64,000 nt of DNA, taken from Seleniivibrio sp. (GTDB lineage Bacteria > Chrysiogenota > Deferribacteres > Deferribacterales > Geovibrionaceae). The DNA lies in contig NZ_JAJOIL010000037.1 in NCBI RefSeq assembly GCF_021209385.1, forward strand, positions 124,001 to 188,000, read 5' to 3'. Within the stretch, counting starts at the first letter, position 1; every line of letters begins with the position of its first letter. Below the pieces are notes generated by a model. That model was not told the DNA's origin, did no database searches, and saw only the letters and a program-made list of their open reading frames with translations. This document shows, one piece after another, positions 9,010-17,329 of the stretch. Made by a program: the position numbers and the translations under genes.

Positions 9010-9037
9010 AAAAGCGGGACAATTTCGTCCCGCTTTT
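9010..9037. terminator. bidirectional terminator
   Basis: Stem AAAAGCGGGAC / GTCCCGCTTTT with a 6-base loop has A-run and T-run flanks on both sides. It serves both the module A cytochrome (+) and the convergent small gene at 9041-9289 (-). Confidence 0.9.
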
Positions 9038-9040
9038 TAT

Positions 9041-9289
9041 TTAATCACAGCCGCATGTGGGGCTTAGAGTTCCGTCACAACAGAGCGCCCGCCCACCGGA
9101 GCATCCGCACACACCGCCGTGGTGCGAACAGCAACCTCGCCTGAAATCCTCATTTTTCTTCTTTTGCGGCAATATATTTTCTTTTTGATAGTTAAATGCA
9201 AAGAGCGGCTTTTCATATTCCGCCTTTTTTTCCTGAGCAAAAACAGTCAATGAAAACGAAATACAAAATATAACAAGTGAAACACGCAC
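9041..9289 (-). CDS. small secreted Cys/Gly-rich protein
   Basis: 82 residues with a signal peptide (cleavage near FA-Q) and a C-terminal motif of the form CC-S-HHGGVCGC-x-GG-x-x-x-CCDGT-x-SPTCGC. Small secreted or periplasmic proteins with this H-G-G-V...C-x-DGT-x-SP-x-C pattern are widespread and have no settled function. The seven Cys and two His could bind metal or form disulfides. It converges on the module A operon and shares its terminator; no functional tie is visible. Confidence 0.7.
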   Translation of the reverse strand: MRVSLVIFCISFSLTVFAQEKKAEYEKPLFAFNYQKENILPQKKKNEDFRRGCCSHHGGVCGCSGGRALCCDGTLSPTCGCD

Positions 9290-9383
9290 CGTACACCTCT
9301 TATTGCAATATTGTTAATATTATCACAATAAGATGATTTAAGGATTGTATCAGAATAAGATTTATATAGCTCAAAAGGATATA

Positions 9384-10547
9384 TCAGACGTCAGCTTCCA
9401 CCGGGGAAAACGATATCATGAGATATGAACTGACAAGCATGGCAAGCATGGCGGAAACACCGGCAAAGTAAAATACAAACCGGATACCCAGAAAAGAATG
9501 AATCAGAGAACCCGCAAAAGGTGCAACGGCAAACCCCAGATTAAGAGCTCCGTTAAAAACTCCCGCTGTTTTTCCAAGTCCCATACGTTCACCCTCTTCT
9601 ATCAGAAGAGCTGAACAGGCTGGCTGTGACATAGCACTGAAAACACCCACCAGACCGCATATCAGAAGAATACCGTAATAGCTTTCAACCAACGGCAGAA
9701 AAACCAGAAGCATACCAGTATAAAGACCGCCGGAAATTATCATCAGATTTTTCGGATATCTGTCTGCCAGAACTCCCATAGGGCGAAGAAAAACTATCAT
9801 CACAATGGTGGACAAAGACATTACAATGCCTGTGCGGAACGGCGAAAGCCCCATTGTTTGTTCAAGATAGATAGGCAGAAAGATGCACAGAGCCGATATC
9901 GTGAAAGCCCTCCCGAAGATAAACGCCAGAAGTGCCGCAACTACAGGATTTTTTATAACATCTGAAAAAGAGGTACCGTCTTCATCAGAACTAACCCTCT
10001 CCACCGCATCCAGAGCATACAGAACGGACGCAGCAAACGCCGATATGCAGAGAGCAGACAGGAGCAGAAAAAGCCCACTGAAGCCGAAAGTATCCCTTAT
10101 GATACCTCCAAGGAGAGGTCCGGCGGCGGTTGCCGCATAAAAAGATATATCGAACGCACCCATTGAAGACGCCCTGCGCGTGCGGGGAGCAAGACTCCCC
10201 GCGGAGGCAAGTATCACAGGTCTGAACATAGCGGCTGCCAGACCCTGCAGGATACGCAGAGCTGTTACTATAAGGAGGTCGTTGAAAAAAACATATGAAA
10301 GCGCGATAATAGAATAGACTGCGGTTGACGCCATTATCATTCTTCCGCTTCCTATTTTATCGCAAAGCATCCCCGTAAAAGGGCTGAAAAATATCTTCGC
10401 CGCAAAATAACCCCCTACAGCAAAGGCAAACATCAACCCTCTTGCGCCGATGCTTCCGGCATAGAGTGAGAAATATGCATCGGATACGGCAAATCCAAGA
10501 GAAACAGCAAGATTTATAATAAACAGAATTTTAAGTCTGTAGTCCAT
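9384..10547 (-). CDS. MFS transporter of module B (recent copy of the module C gene)
   Basis: 387 residues with about 12 helices and the MFS loop signature (GMLCDKIGSGRMI). It differs from the protein encoded at 14773-15936 at only three residues, all in the last 50 or so (F/L, H/L, V/I). It is the last gene of the reverse-strand run flavoprotein-cytochrome-porin-MFS, with GGAGG before the ATG. The DNA shows it came from, or was overwritten by, the module C copy (see the 1.3-kb repeat). Substrate unknown; by context, transport of the acceptor, product or inducer. Confidence 0.88.
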   Translation of the reverse strand: MDYRLKILFIINLAVSLGFAVSDAYFSLYAGSIGARGLMFAFAVGGYFAAKIFFSPFTGMLCDKIGSGRMIMASTAVYSIIALSYVFFNDLLIVTALRILQGLAAAMFRPVILASAGSLAPRTRRASSMGAFDISFYAATAAGPLLGGIIRDTFGFSGLFLLLSALCISAFAASVLYALDAVERVSSDEDGTSFSDVIKNPVVAALLAFIFGRAFTISALCIFLPIYLEQTMGLSPFRTGIVMSLSTIVMIVFLRPMGVLADRYPKNLMIISGGLYTGMLLVFLPLVESYYGILLICGLVGVFSAMSQPACSALLIEEGERMGLGKTAGVFNGALNLGFAVAPFAGSLIHSFLGIRFVFYFAGVSAMLAMLVSSYLMISFSPVEADV

Positions 10548-10567
10548 TTCCGCCTCCGGTAAATGGA

Positions 10568-10594
10568 AAGGCGGGGTTCGGGGTTCCCCGCCTT
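10568..10594 (-). terminator. hairpin carried with the duplicated MFS gene
   Basis: Stem AAGGCGGGG / CCCCGCCTT with a 9-base loop. In module C (15957-15983) the same hairpin lies between the porin and MFS genes. Here it travels with the repeat and lies behind a second hairpin. Confidence 0.6.
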
Positions 10595-10649
10595 AGCCAG
10601 TGGTTCTTTCGCGTGTACTACATTGGAGGATAAAGGAAAAACTCTCTCT

Positions 10650-10696
10650 CTACTTCTTTGCCCCACCGAAAGCAAATTTATACGTTACATAAAAAC
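10650..10696 (-). pseudogene. 3' remnant of the module C porin gene
   Basis: These 47 bases are identical to the last 16 codons (FYVTYKFAFGGAKK and stop) of the porin at 16039-17271, but no porin reading frame continues upstream. The complete module B porin lies further upstream, behind its own hairpin. The scrap marks module C as donor and module B as recipient of the duplicated segment. Confidence 0.9.
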
Positions 10697-10699
10697 ATC

Positions 10700-10725
10700 A
10701 TGCGGCAGATAACCATCTGCCGCAT
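10700..10725 (-). terminator. hairpin after the module B porin
   Basis: A perfect 11-bp stem, ATGCGGCAGAT / ATCTGCCGCAT, with a 4-base loop lies 14 bases after the porin stop. It is probably the original end, or a strong attenuator, of the flavoprotein-cytochrome-porin transcript. Confidence 0.75.
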
Positions 10726-10738
10726 AAAAGGAGGCTGT

Positions 10739-11980
10739 TTAACTGTTCTTGCCAAATTTGAAACTGTATATCAGACGCAGTCTGAGTTCTTTTGCATCTT
10801 CAGCGCCGTCATAATTGATATCAGCCAATCCTGCCTCAAGACTGAGACCGTCCAAAGCCCCATTAAAGTTTTTGCCGAACTTATACTGGAGGTTATAGTC
10901 TGTCTCAACTGCATCAGGAGTTGCGCTGCTTCCGCTGTCAGGAGTATCGTAAACGGTATACCAAACATATGCGGAAAGACCGGTCAGACCGATTTTTGTG
11001 AGATCATATCCCACAAGAACACCGTATGCGTCCTCTTCAGCTCTGTTTCCGGAGACCATATACTGCTGCATAATGACCTTTCCAAAACCCCATGGAGTAA
11101 ACAGAGCATCATCACCGGTTTTAGAATAATATGCTTTGAGGTCTATTCCGTTAAAATTGACACCTGTCTGAAATCCGTATTGATATGTGTCCAGTTTGCC
11201 TGCAAGATCATCCCCCGCAGAATCCTGTTTCAGATATGAAGGTATGAATGAAACATTCACATCATTGATTGTTTTGGAGAGATTCACAATTGCCATCTGT
11301 GAGTTGAATACATCATCCATATGATATACCCATCCCTCTATACCAAGATTCACGGATTCAGTCGGAACATGATATTTTGCGCCGCCGATAAGAAGCGGAT
11401 TTTCATCATCAGAATCAGTTACAGAGCTCATTATAGGCATATAGTCACTGTCGTTCCAGTTTGAATAGCCTGTGATGTAATAAGCGTCCAGCTCAAGGTT
11501 ATCGATGCTTTTATTGGCGATTGAAAGACCTTTATAAGTTTTCGGGAGCAGACGGCAATAGTCCATGTTCATGATGGGCGTATAAATTTCCTGAGCGCCG
11601 TATTTGAATGTCGTGTCAAAATAATCGCCCTGAATATAATACTCCATCATTTTTGTATAGCTCTTATGTTCGCTGGCAGTACTTTCATCAAGCAGACCAT
11701 AATTGCCCTTGTTGTCATCGCTCAGAAAGTTATTCGCAGTGGCAAAAGTCAATCCGAGACTGATTCCGTGAAGCGGAGCTGTTTTATAGTAAACAAACCC
11801 GCCTATTACATTGTCACCAAGGTCGCGGCTTGAACCCTCATTATCATAAGTATATGAAAATGCCCTGATCTGACCGTGTACGGAACCTTCCGAAAACATA
11901 TCAGCAATGCTGTCTGCGGCATAAGCCTGTGCGGCAAACAAAGACACCACTGTAAAAGTTAATAAACTTCTAAGTTTCAT
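10739..11980 (-). CDS. OprD-like outer-membrane porin of module B
   Basis: 413 residues with a Sec signal peptide (AAQAYA-A) and then SIADMF, as in its paralogues. It shares with the module A and C porins LLPKTYKGLS, NKSIDNLEL-x-AYYITGY, TPWG-x-x-x-VI-QQ and a beta-rich pattern ending in a terminal strand, YSFKFGKNS. The ORF opens 12 bases after the ATTCTCCTTTT complement (AAGGAG SD). It follows the cytochrome by 18 bases on the same strand. It likely forms the outer-membrane entry for the module B acceptor. Its divergence from the other two porins, against the near identity of the MFS genes, suggests the porin carries module specificity. Confidence 0.85.
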   Translation of the reverse strand: MKLRSLLTFTVVSLFAAQAYAADSIADMFSEGSVHGQIRAFSYTYDNEGSSRDLGDNVIGGFVYYKTAPLHGISLGLTFATANNFLSDDNKGNYGLLDESTASEHKSYTKMMEYYIQGDYFDTTFKYGAQEIYTPIMNMDYCRLLPKTYKGLSIANKSIDNLELDAYYITGYSNWNDSDYMPIMSSVTDSDDENPLLIGGAKYHVPTESVNLGIEGWVYHMDDVFNSQMAIVNLSKTINDVNVSFIPSYLKQDSAGDDLAGKLDTYQYGFQTGVNFNGIDLKAYYSKTGDDALFTPWGFGKVIMQQYMVSGNRAEEDAYGVLVGYDLTKIGLTGLSAYVWYTVYDTPDSGSSATPDAVETDYNLQYKFGKNFNGALDGLSLEAGLADINYDGAEDAKELRLRLIYSFKFGKNS

Positions 11981-11998
11981 AATATTCTCCTTTTAAAC

Positions 11999-12379
11999 TT
12001 AAGGGAGTACCAAACCAAAAGTGTGGCATCTTTTTTCACATGTTGTAGTAGCTGCTTTTTCGTGTCCTTTGTGACACTCGGTACATTCAACATTGCCAAG
12101 GTGAGATTTATGGGGGTTCAGGTTACTGAGGTAGGTTCCGTCACCCTTTTTCTCTGTTTTTTTCGCCATGCCTTCATATCCGTCGTGGCAGGAGAGGCAA
12201 GTATCTACCTTGACAGGAGCTTTTTCTTCTCCGATGGCATGACAGTCTGTACATGCAACTCCCTGTTTCAGGTGTTTTTGAGCAAGCAATTCGTTATTTT
12301 GAGCCGCTGCAAACGCAATTACAGGCACTATGCATATCACAAAGATCATGCTTATTATTTTTCTGGATATTTGTTTCAT
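11999..12379 (-). CDS. small tetraheme cytochrome c of module B, one CX3CH site
   Basis: 126 residues with a signal peptide (to about AFA-A). Three canonical heme sites are present (CTDCH, CLSCH, CTECH); the fourth position has CEKRCH, one residue longer than CxxCH. Spacing and the order of extra His residues (HLKQG, NPHKSHLG) match the module C cytochrome, where the fourth site is normal CASCH. The enlarged motif follows a run of A in the DNA but is in frame, so it is not a frameshift. It is inferred to carry electrons to the flavoprotein encoded directly upstream, 24 bases away. Confidence 0.9.
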   Translation of the reverse strand: MKQISRKIISMIFVICIVPVIAFAAAQNNELLAQKHLKQGVACTDCHAIGEEKAPVKVDTCLSCHDGYEGMAKKTEKKGDGTYLSNLNPHKSHLGNVECTECHKGHEKAATTTCEKRCHTFGLVLP

Positions 12380-12403
12380 TTTATTACCCTCTTGTCTGCA
12401 CTG

Positions 12404-13945
12404 TTATTTTTTCAGAGATTTGACATATGCAGAGCTGTTTTCACCCGCAAGCTTCCCTGAAACAACAGCAAAACCTGCTGTCAAACCTTCAACGGTCATA
12501 TAGCTGTCTGAATAGAGACCGCCTGCAACGTTGCCCACAGCATAAAGACCTTTAACCGGGTTCATATCGTTGTCAACAGCCTCAAGTTTCTCGTTAACTC
12601 TGATGCCGCCGATGGTAGTAAGGTTATATGCGGTAACTTCAAGTGCATAGAAGGGACTTTTAGACACAGGATAAAGAAGATCAGCCTTCGGTTTACCGAA
12701 CTGTTCGTCCACACCTGTTTTTACATATCTGTTGTAATCTGCGACCTGTTTCACAAAATCGTCTTTATGAAATCCGGCTTTTGCGGCAAGTTCTTCGAGC
12801 GTGTTGCCTTTAAAGACAATTCCTTCTTTCATAGCTGCTTCCAGATCTTTCTGGAGATTAGGAATAGGACCATTTTCCAGACCGGGGATATTTCTGATAT
12901 TTGCGAATGAATCAATCATGCCTGTTTTTGATGTCATGAATTTATTGAGCATAGCCTGGTCAAAAACCACGAAACCACTTCCGCCAACGGGAACAAGTGC
13001 GTTCGCTACATATGCGTTGTCGTAAACATGATGTTCGTTGTAATAACGCTGACCAGTTTTATCCAGCCAAAGAATGGGCACATGGATAAGGGATTCAAGT
13101 TTCGGCATAAAAACAGATTCTTTATTGGTGCCTTTTTCAACAATACCTGTACCGTGATACTCGGTTACGGTTTCGTGATATTTTGCAGCGCCTGCATCCC
13201 ATGCCATTTTCAGACCGTCGCCGTCATTATAAAGCCAGCCCATGGGGTGTCCTACTATTCCCATATCATCCATCATTTTCTGATTGCCGAGAAATCCTCC
13301 GGTGGCAACAATAGCAACTTTGGTTTTAAAAGAATATTTTGTACCGTCATCACCGACAGCTTCAACGCCGCATACAGCACCGTTAGCGTCAGTTAAGATT
13401 TTTGAACCTGTAGTTCTGAGCAGAACTGTTCCGCCTGCTTTTTCAAAAGAAGCACCGATTGCTTTAACTCCCTGATTACTGTTCCATCTGTGATAAATGA
13501 TCGGTTTTTCAGCATCATGTGCAAACTGCTGCGGCATATCGGGCAGCCATATTTTTGCACCGTTTTTCATAAGCCAATCAATGGTTTCAGCAGAGTGTTC
13601 AACAGTTGTTCTCGCCAGTCTGGCATTAAAAAACAAATGCGTGTAATCTTCCATCTGCTTAAATACCTCTAAAGGAGTAATCTTCATATTACGCGCTCTT
13701 TGGAGAGAGGTGTTGACACCCATCATACCGGAAGAAAACTGTGAAGCTCCCAGTTCTCTGGCTTTTTCAATCAAAAGCACTTTGGATCCGGATTGAGCGG
13801 CAGAAAGAGCCGCTGCCGCACCCGAAGCTCCGCCGCCGATAACGACAACATCATAGCTTTGCTGGACTGTTCCGGTTGCGGCAAAACACAGAGATGAAAC
13901 CATTAGAAGAACAAAAGACATAAGAAACGTTTTAATTTTGCCCAT
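12404..13945 (-). CDS. periplasmic FAD-dependent reductase of module B
   Basis: 513 residues: Sec signal peptide (to about CFA-A), VVIGGGASG near 34-42, IVATGGFLG near 212, QRYYNE near 309, LTTIGG near 455 and GLYSDSYMTVEG near 483. It belongs to the FAD_binding_2/FccA-like flavoproteins and has no fused heme or FMN-binding domain. The residues after RYYNE (HHVYD) lack the TRD of fumarate and urocanate reductases, and Asn-Leu-Thr replaces the usual His near T-x-GG. First gene of the module B operon; TetR-type operators lie just upstream. The substrate is unknown, possibly an enoate, enone or similar. Confidence 0.88.
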   Translation of the reverse strand: MGKIKTFLMSFVLLMVSSLCFAATGTVQQSYDVVVIGGGASGAAAALSAAQSGSKVLLIEKARELGASQFSSGMMGVNTSLQRARNMKITPLEVFKQMEDYTHLFFNARLARTTVEHSAETIDWLMKNGAKIWLPDMPQQFAHDAEKPIIYHRWNSNQGVKAIGASFEKAGGTVLLRTTGSKILTDANGAVCGVEAVGDDGTKYSFKTKVAIVATGGFLGNQKMMDDMGIVGHPMGWLYNDGDGLKMAWDAGAAKYHETVTEYHGTGIVEKGTNKESVFMPKLESLIHVPILWLDKTGQRYYNEHHVYDNAYVANALVPVGGSGFVVFDQAMLNKFMTSKTGMIDSFANIRNIPGLENGPIPNLQKDLEAAMKEGIVFKGNTLEELAAKAGFHKDDFVKQVADYNRYVKTGVDEQFGKPKADLLYPVSKSPFYALEVTAYNLTTIGGIRVNEKLEAVDNDMNPVKGLYAVGNVAGGLYSDSYMTVEGLTAGFAVVSGKLAGENSSAYVKSLKK

Positions 13946-13966
13946 AATAAATCTCCTTTAATATTT

Positions 13967-13982
13967 TAGAATGAACGTTCAC
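13967..13982. promoter_or_regulatory. TetR-type operator candidate, site 1
   Basis: TAGAATGAACGTTCAC contains the palindrome GTGAACGTTCA(T)-like core (TGAACGTTCA) and lies about 22 bases before the flavoprotein start, probably over its promoter. It is repeated at 14066-14081 between the same divergent genes. Confidence 0.6.
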
Positions 13983-14065
13983 ACTTTTTTAATACTCAAA
14001 CAAAGTCATGTTGTCAATATATTATTTATTATAAACTGGCAAATAAGCGTTATTACAGGAGAAAT

Positions 14066-14081
14066 TAGAATGAACATTTAC
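14066..14081. promoter_or_regulatory. TetR-type operator candidate, site 2
   Basis: TAGAATGAACATTTAC differs from site 1 at two positions and, like it, is followed by a T-rich stretch. It stands 92 bases before the TetR gene, so it could give autoregulation. Confidence 0.55.
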
Positions 14082-14172
14082 TTTTTTTATAAATCAATAT
14101 TCAGATGTATATATCTCATATACAAAAACCCTATTTATTGACTAAAAAAAGCTTTTCAGGTAGTATAAGGTC

Positions 14173-14766
14173 ATGAAAGAAAAGAAAATATCGCTCACAA
14201 AAGAAAAACGTGATGCGTTAAAAAAAACAAAAATTATTGAAGCTGCCAGAAAATGCGTTGCATACAAAGGTTTCCATGCAACCAGCATGAATGAAATAGC
14301 AAAATGTGCAAATATGAGTGTCGGTCATATTTATCACTATTTCGATAATAAGAATGAAATTATAAACGGTATAGTCGAACACTCAACCCAAGAACATCTC
14401 CAATGGATTGCTTCAACTGCACTGAGAAGAGATATCGCATGCTTTCACATTGAATATTTTAAAGAGAAATTCGTTAATGATCACGAAGAAAGAGCACTTT
14501 TACTGGAAATACACGCGGAAGCAGCAAGAAATACCGTTGTAGCGGAAATGCTTACAAACGCTGACATCTTATACAGAAACCTTGCACTGCTTGCCGTAAA
14601 ACCGGTATTCCCCAATGTCCCCGAAGATGAGCTGAAAGCGAGAATCGAGCTTATGGCGAATATATCTGAAAGCTTTCTTATGAGAAGTATTAAAAAACCA
14701 AGTGCCGACAGTGCCAAAGTGGATGAACTTCTCCGGCATGTTATTGATCAGATATGGACAGAATAA
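14173..14766 (+). CDS. TetR-family regulator of module B
   Basis: 197 residues. The N-terminal TetR HTH is clear: IIEAARKCVAYKGFHATSMNEIAK...VGHIYHYFDNKNEII. The C-terminal helices form the ligand domain. It is divergent from the module B operon with two 16-base operator-like sites in the 227-base gap. It ends 6 bases before the stop of the convergent module C MFS gene. The usual TetR mode suggests it represses the operon until the acceptor or a derivative binds. Confidence 0.9.
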   Translation: MKEKKISLTKEKRDALKKTKIIEAARKCVAYKGFHATSMNEIAKCANMSVGHIYHYFDNKNEIINGIVEHSTQEHLQWIASTALRRDIACFHIEYFKEKFVNDHEERALLLEIHAEAARNTVVAEMLTNADILYRNLALLAVKPVFPNVPEDELKARIELMANISESFLMRSIKKPSADSAKVDELLRHVIDQIWTE

Positions 14767-14772
14767 TGAAAA

Positions 14773-15936
14773 CTATATATCAGCTTCCACCGGGGAAAAC
14801 GATATCATGAGATACGAACTGACAAGCATGGCGAGCATAGCGGAAACACCGGCAAAGTAAAATACGAAACGAATACCCAGAAAAGAAAGGATCAGAGAAC
14901 CCGCCAAAGGTGCAACGGCAAAGCCCAGATTGAGTGCTCCGTTAAAAACTCCAGCTGTTTTACCAAGCCCCATACGTTCACCCTCTTCTATCAGAAGAGC
15001 TGAACAGGCTGGCTGTGACATAGCACTGAAAACACCCACCAGACCGCATATCAGAAGAATACCGTAATAGCTTTCAACCAACGGCAGAAAAACCAGAAGC
15101 ATACCAGTATAAAGACCGCCGGAAATTATCATCAGATTTTTCGGATATCTGTCTGCCAGAACTCCCATAGGGCGAAGAAAAACTATCATCACAATGGTGG
15201 ACAAAGACATTACAATGCCTGTGCGGAACGGCGAAAGCCCCATTGTTTGTTCAAGATAGATAGGCAGAAAGATGCACAGAGCCGATATCGTGAAAGCCCT
15301 CCCGAAGATAAACGCCAGAAGTGCCGCAACTACAGGATTTTTTATAACATCTGAAAAAGAGGTACCGTCTTCATCAGAACTAACCCTCTCCACCGCATCC
15401 AGAGCATACAGAACGGACGCAGCAAACGCCGATATGCAGAGAGCAGACAGGAGCAGAAAAAGCCCACTGAAGCCGAAAGTATCCCTTATGATACCTCCAA
15501 GGAGAGGTCCGGCGGCGGTTGCCGCATAAAAAGATATATCGAACGCACCCATTGAAGACGCCCTGCGCGTGCGGGGAGCAAGACTCCCCGCGGAGGCAAG
15601 TATCACAGGTCTGAACATAGCGGCTGCCAGACCCTGCAGGATACGCAGAGCTGTTACTATAAGGAGGTCGTTGAAAAAAACATATGAAAGCGCGATAATA
15701 GAATAGACTGCGGTTGACGCCATTATCATTCTTCCGCTTCCTATTTTATCGCAAAGCATCCCCGTAAAAGGGCTGAAAAATATCTTCGCCGCAAAATAAC
15801 CCCCTACAGCAAAGGCAAACATCAACCCTCTTGCGCCGATGCTTCCGGCATAGAGTGAGAAATATGCATCGGATACGGCAAATCCAAGAGAAACAGCAAG
15901 ATTTATAATAAACAGAATTTTAAGTCTGTAGTCCAT
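14773..15936 (-). CDS. MFS transporter of module C
   Basis: 387 residues, 12 helices; near-identical to the protein encoded at 9384-10547 and a more distant paralogue of the one encoded at 916-2073. It is the last gene of the reverse-strand order cytochrome-flavoprotein-porin-MFS, with GGAGG before the ATG and a hairpin between it and the porin. Module C appears to be the source copy because the porin 3' end that travels in the repeat is complete only here. Confidence 0.88.
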   Translation of the reverse strand: MDYRLKILFIINLAVSLGFAVSDAYFSLYAGSIGARGLMFAFAVGGYFAAKIFFSPFTGMLCDKIGSGRMIMASTAVYSIIALSYVFFNDLLIVTALRILQGLAAAMFRPVILASAGSLAPRTRRASSMGAFDISFYAATAAGPLLGGIIRDTFGFSGLFLLLSALCISAFAASVLYALDAVERVSSDEDGTSFSDVIKNPVVAALLAFIFGRAFTISALCIFLPIYLEQTMGLSPFRTGIVMSLSTIVMIVFLRPMGVLADRYPKNLMIISGGLYTGMLLVFLPLVESYYGILLICGLVGVFSAMSQPACSALLIEEGERMGLGKTAGVFNGALNLGFAVAPLAGSLILSFLGIRFVFYFAGVSAMLAMLVSSYLMISFSPVEADI

Positions 15937-16085
15937 TTCCGCCTCCGGTAAATGGAAAGGCGGGGTTCGGGGTTCCCCGCCTTAGCCAGTGGTTCTTTCG
16001 CGTGTACTACATTGGAGGATAAAGGAAAAACTCTCTCTCTACTTCTTTGCCCCACCGAAAGCAAATTTATACGTTACATAAAAAC
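14780..16085. repeat. 1.3-kb duplicated segment, copy 2 (likely donor)
   Basis: Partner of 9391-10696. At its upstream end the identity stops inside the porin gene (base 16085), which here continues as an intact reading frame. At its other end the copies diverge gradually within the last 190 bases of the MFS gene. Confidence 0.93.
15957..15983 (-). terminator. hairpin between porin and MFS gene (module C)
   Basis: Stem AAGGCGGGG / CCCCGCCTT, identical to 10568-10594. It probably gives partial termination after the porin. Confidence 0.6.
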
Positions 16086-17271
16086 GTGTATCATCATAAT
16101 CTTCGCCGTCATCGACATCGACCATGGCATATCTGGTTCTGAGTCCCAGACCGTCAAGAGCGCCGGAAAAAGCATACTGGATGCTGAAATCTGTCTCTTT
16201 CATGTCGGCAGATGCATTGGAACCTGATTCGGGTGTATCATATACAGCGTGGAATACATAAGCGCTGAGACCTTTAACGCCGAGCGTACCGAAATCATAA
16301 TTGATCTTGCCCGCATAAGCTTTTTCTTCTGCTCTGCCGGATGCAAGTATCTGCTGAATTATGACCTTAGTGTCGCCCCACGGAACAAGCAGATCGTCGT
16401 CGCCTGTTTTCGCGTAGAACCCTGTGATGTCAAAGCCTTTGAACTTAACACCTGCATTGAAACCATATTGATCCGTATCAAGTTCACCTGCAAGCTCATC
16501 ACCCTGTGACCTCTGATCAAGGACAGTCGGCGATACATATACAGTCACGCCGCCAAAGTCTTTGGATACGGAGGCATTCAGGTAAGTTTCATTAAAGATA
16601 TCGGGCATATTGTAATGCCAAGCCTGAACACTGGACTTAACAGAATCTACGGGTATGTTGTACTGAGCGCCGAAAACAAGAACCGGTTTATCGTCGTCAA
16701 TAGAAGAAGAAATAGATTTGGAAGCTGAAATAAATTCGTCGTCAGCCCATCCCATATAATCTGTTATGTAGTAAGCCGAAAGGGTAAGGTTATCCACTGA
16801 TTTGTTCTCAATGGTCAAACCTTTATAAGTTTTCGGAAGCATACGGATGTCGTGCTTGTTCATGAATGGAGTGTTAAGCTCCTGAGCACCGTATTTGATC
16901 TTTGTGTTGAACCAGTCGCCCTGAATATAATATTCCTGCATGCGGGTAAAACCTTCATGGTCACCGTCGGCTCCTCTCTGGAGCAGTCCGTATACAACAT
17001 CGTCGTCATCGCTGTACATATCGCGGGCAACGGCAAAAGTAGCGCCGAAGCTTACGCCTTTCAGGTCGCCTGTGTGCAGATAAAGAAGACCGCCGATGGC
17101 GTTGTCTCTTCTTGTTGTGGTGTCCTCATCAAAGTCCCTTTTAAAATCAAGCATTCTGATCTCGCCTTTTCCGTAACTCTGGGCAAACATATCCTTAAGG
17201 TTGTCCGCCGCAAAAGAAGTTGATGTAAGACCGAGTGCGAGAGCTGCTGCTATAGCTATCTTGCGTTTCAT
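16039..17271 (-). CDS. OprD-like outer-membrane porin of module C
   Basis: About 410 residues from ATG 17271, which has GGAGG six bases ahead; the longer frame to 17358 would run back through a hairpin and is rejected. Sec signal peptide ending SFA-A, then DNLKDMF as in the module A porin. Shared blocks: RMLPKTYKGLT, YYITDYMGWADDEF, VPWGDTKVI-QQ, and the terminal strand FYVTYKFAF. It lies 58 bases after the flavoprotein. Expected role: passive uptake of the module C acceptor through the outer membrane. Confidence 0.86.
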   Translation of the reverse strand: MKRKIAIAAALALGLTSTSFAADNLKDMFAQSYGKGEIRMLDFKRDFDEDTTTRRDNAIGGLLYLHTGDLKGVSFGATFAVARDMYSDDDDVVYGLLQRGADGDHEGFTRMQEYYIQGDWFNTKIKYGAQELNTPFMNKHDIRMLPKTYKGLTIENKSVDNLTLSAYYITDYMGWADDEFISASKSISSSIDDDKPVLVFGAQYNIPVDSVKSSVQAWHYNMPDIFNETYLNASVSKDFGGVTVYVSPTVLDQRSQGDELAGELDTDQYGFNAGVKFKGFDITGFYAKTGDDDLLVPWGDTKVIIQQILASGRAEEKAYAGKINYDFGTLGVKGLSAYVFHAVYDTPESGSNASADMKETDFSIQYAFSGALDGLGLRTRYAMVDVDDGEDYDDTRFYVTYKFAFGGAKK

Positions 17272-17296
17272 GTTTCCTCCTGACAAAGTCGTAAAA

Positions 17297-17323
17297 GGTG
17301 TCCGGCGTTTTTCACCGGACACC
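17297..17323 (-). terminator. intercistronic hairpin, flavoprotein to porin (module C)
   Basis: A perfect 9-bp stem, GGTGTCCGG / CCGGACACC, with a 9-base loop lies between the flavoprotein stop and the porin SD. It has no T-run, so a role in mRNA processing or stability is as likely as termination. Confidence 0.55.
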
Positions 17324-17329
17324 GTGTCA

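Larger units (their letters stand above)
9391..10696. repeat. 1.3-kb duplicated segment, copy 1
   Basis: This segment aligns without gaps to 14780-16085 (offset 5389). From 9580 to 10696 I found no difference line by line (1117 bases). Differences cluster at 9391-9579, the 3' end of the MFS gene. The repeat carries the MFS gene, its upstream hairpin and the last 16 codons of the module C porin. The pattern indicates a recent duplication or gene conversion. Confidence 0.93.

Noticed and set aside
9391-10696. An insertion sequence carrying the duplicated MFS gene
   Set aside because: No transposase, no terminal inverted repeats and no target duplication; ends fall inside coding sequence. Homologous copying fits better.
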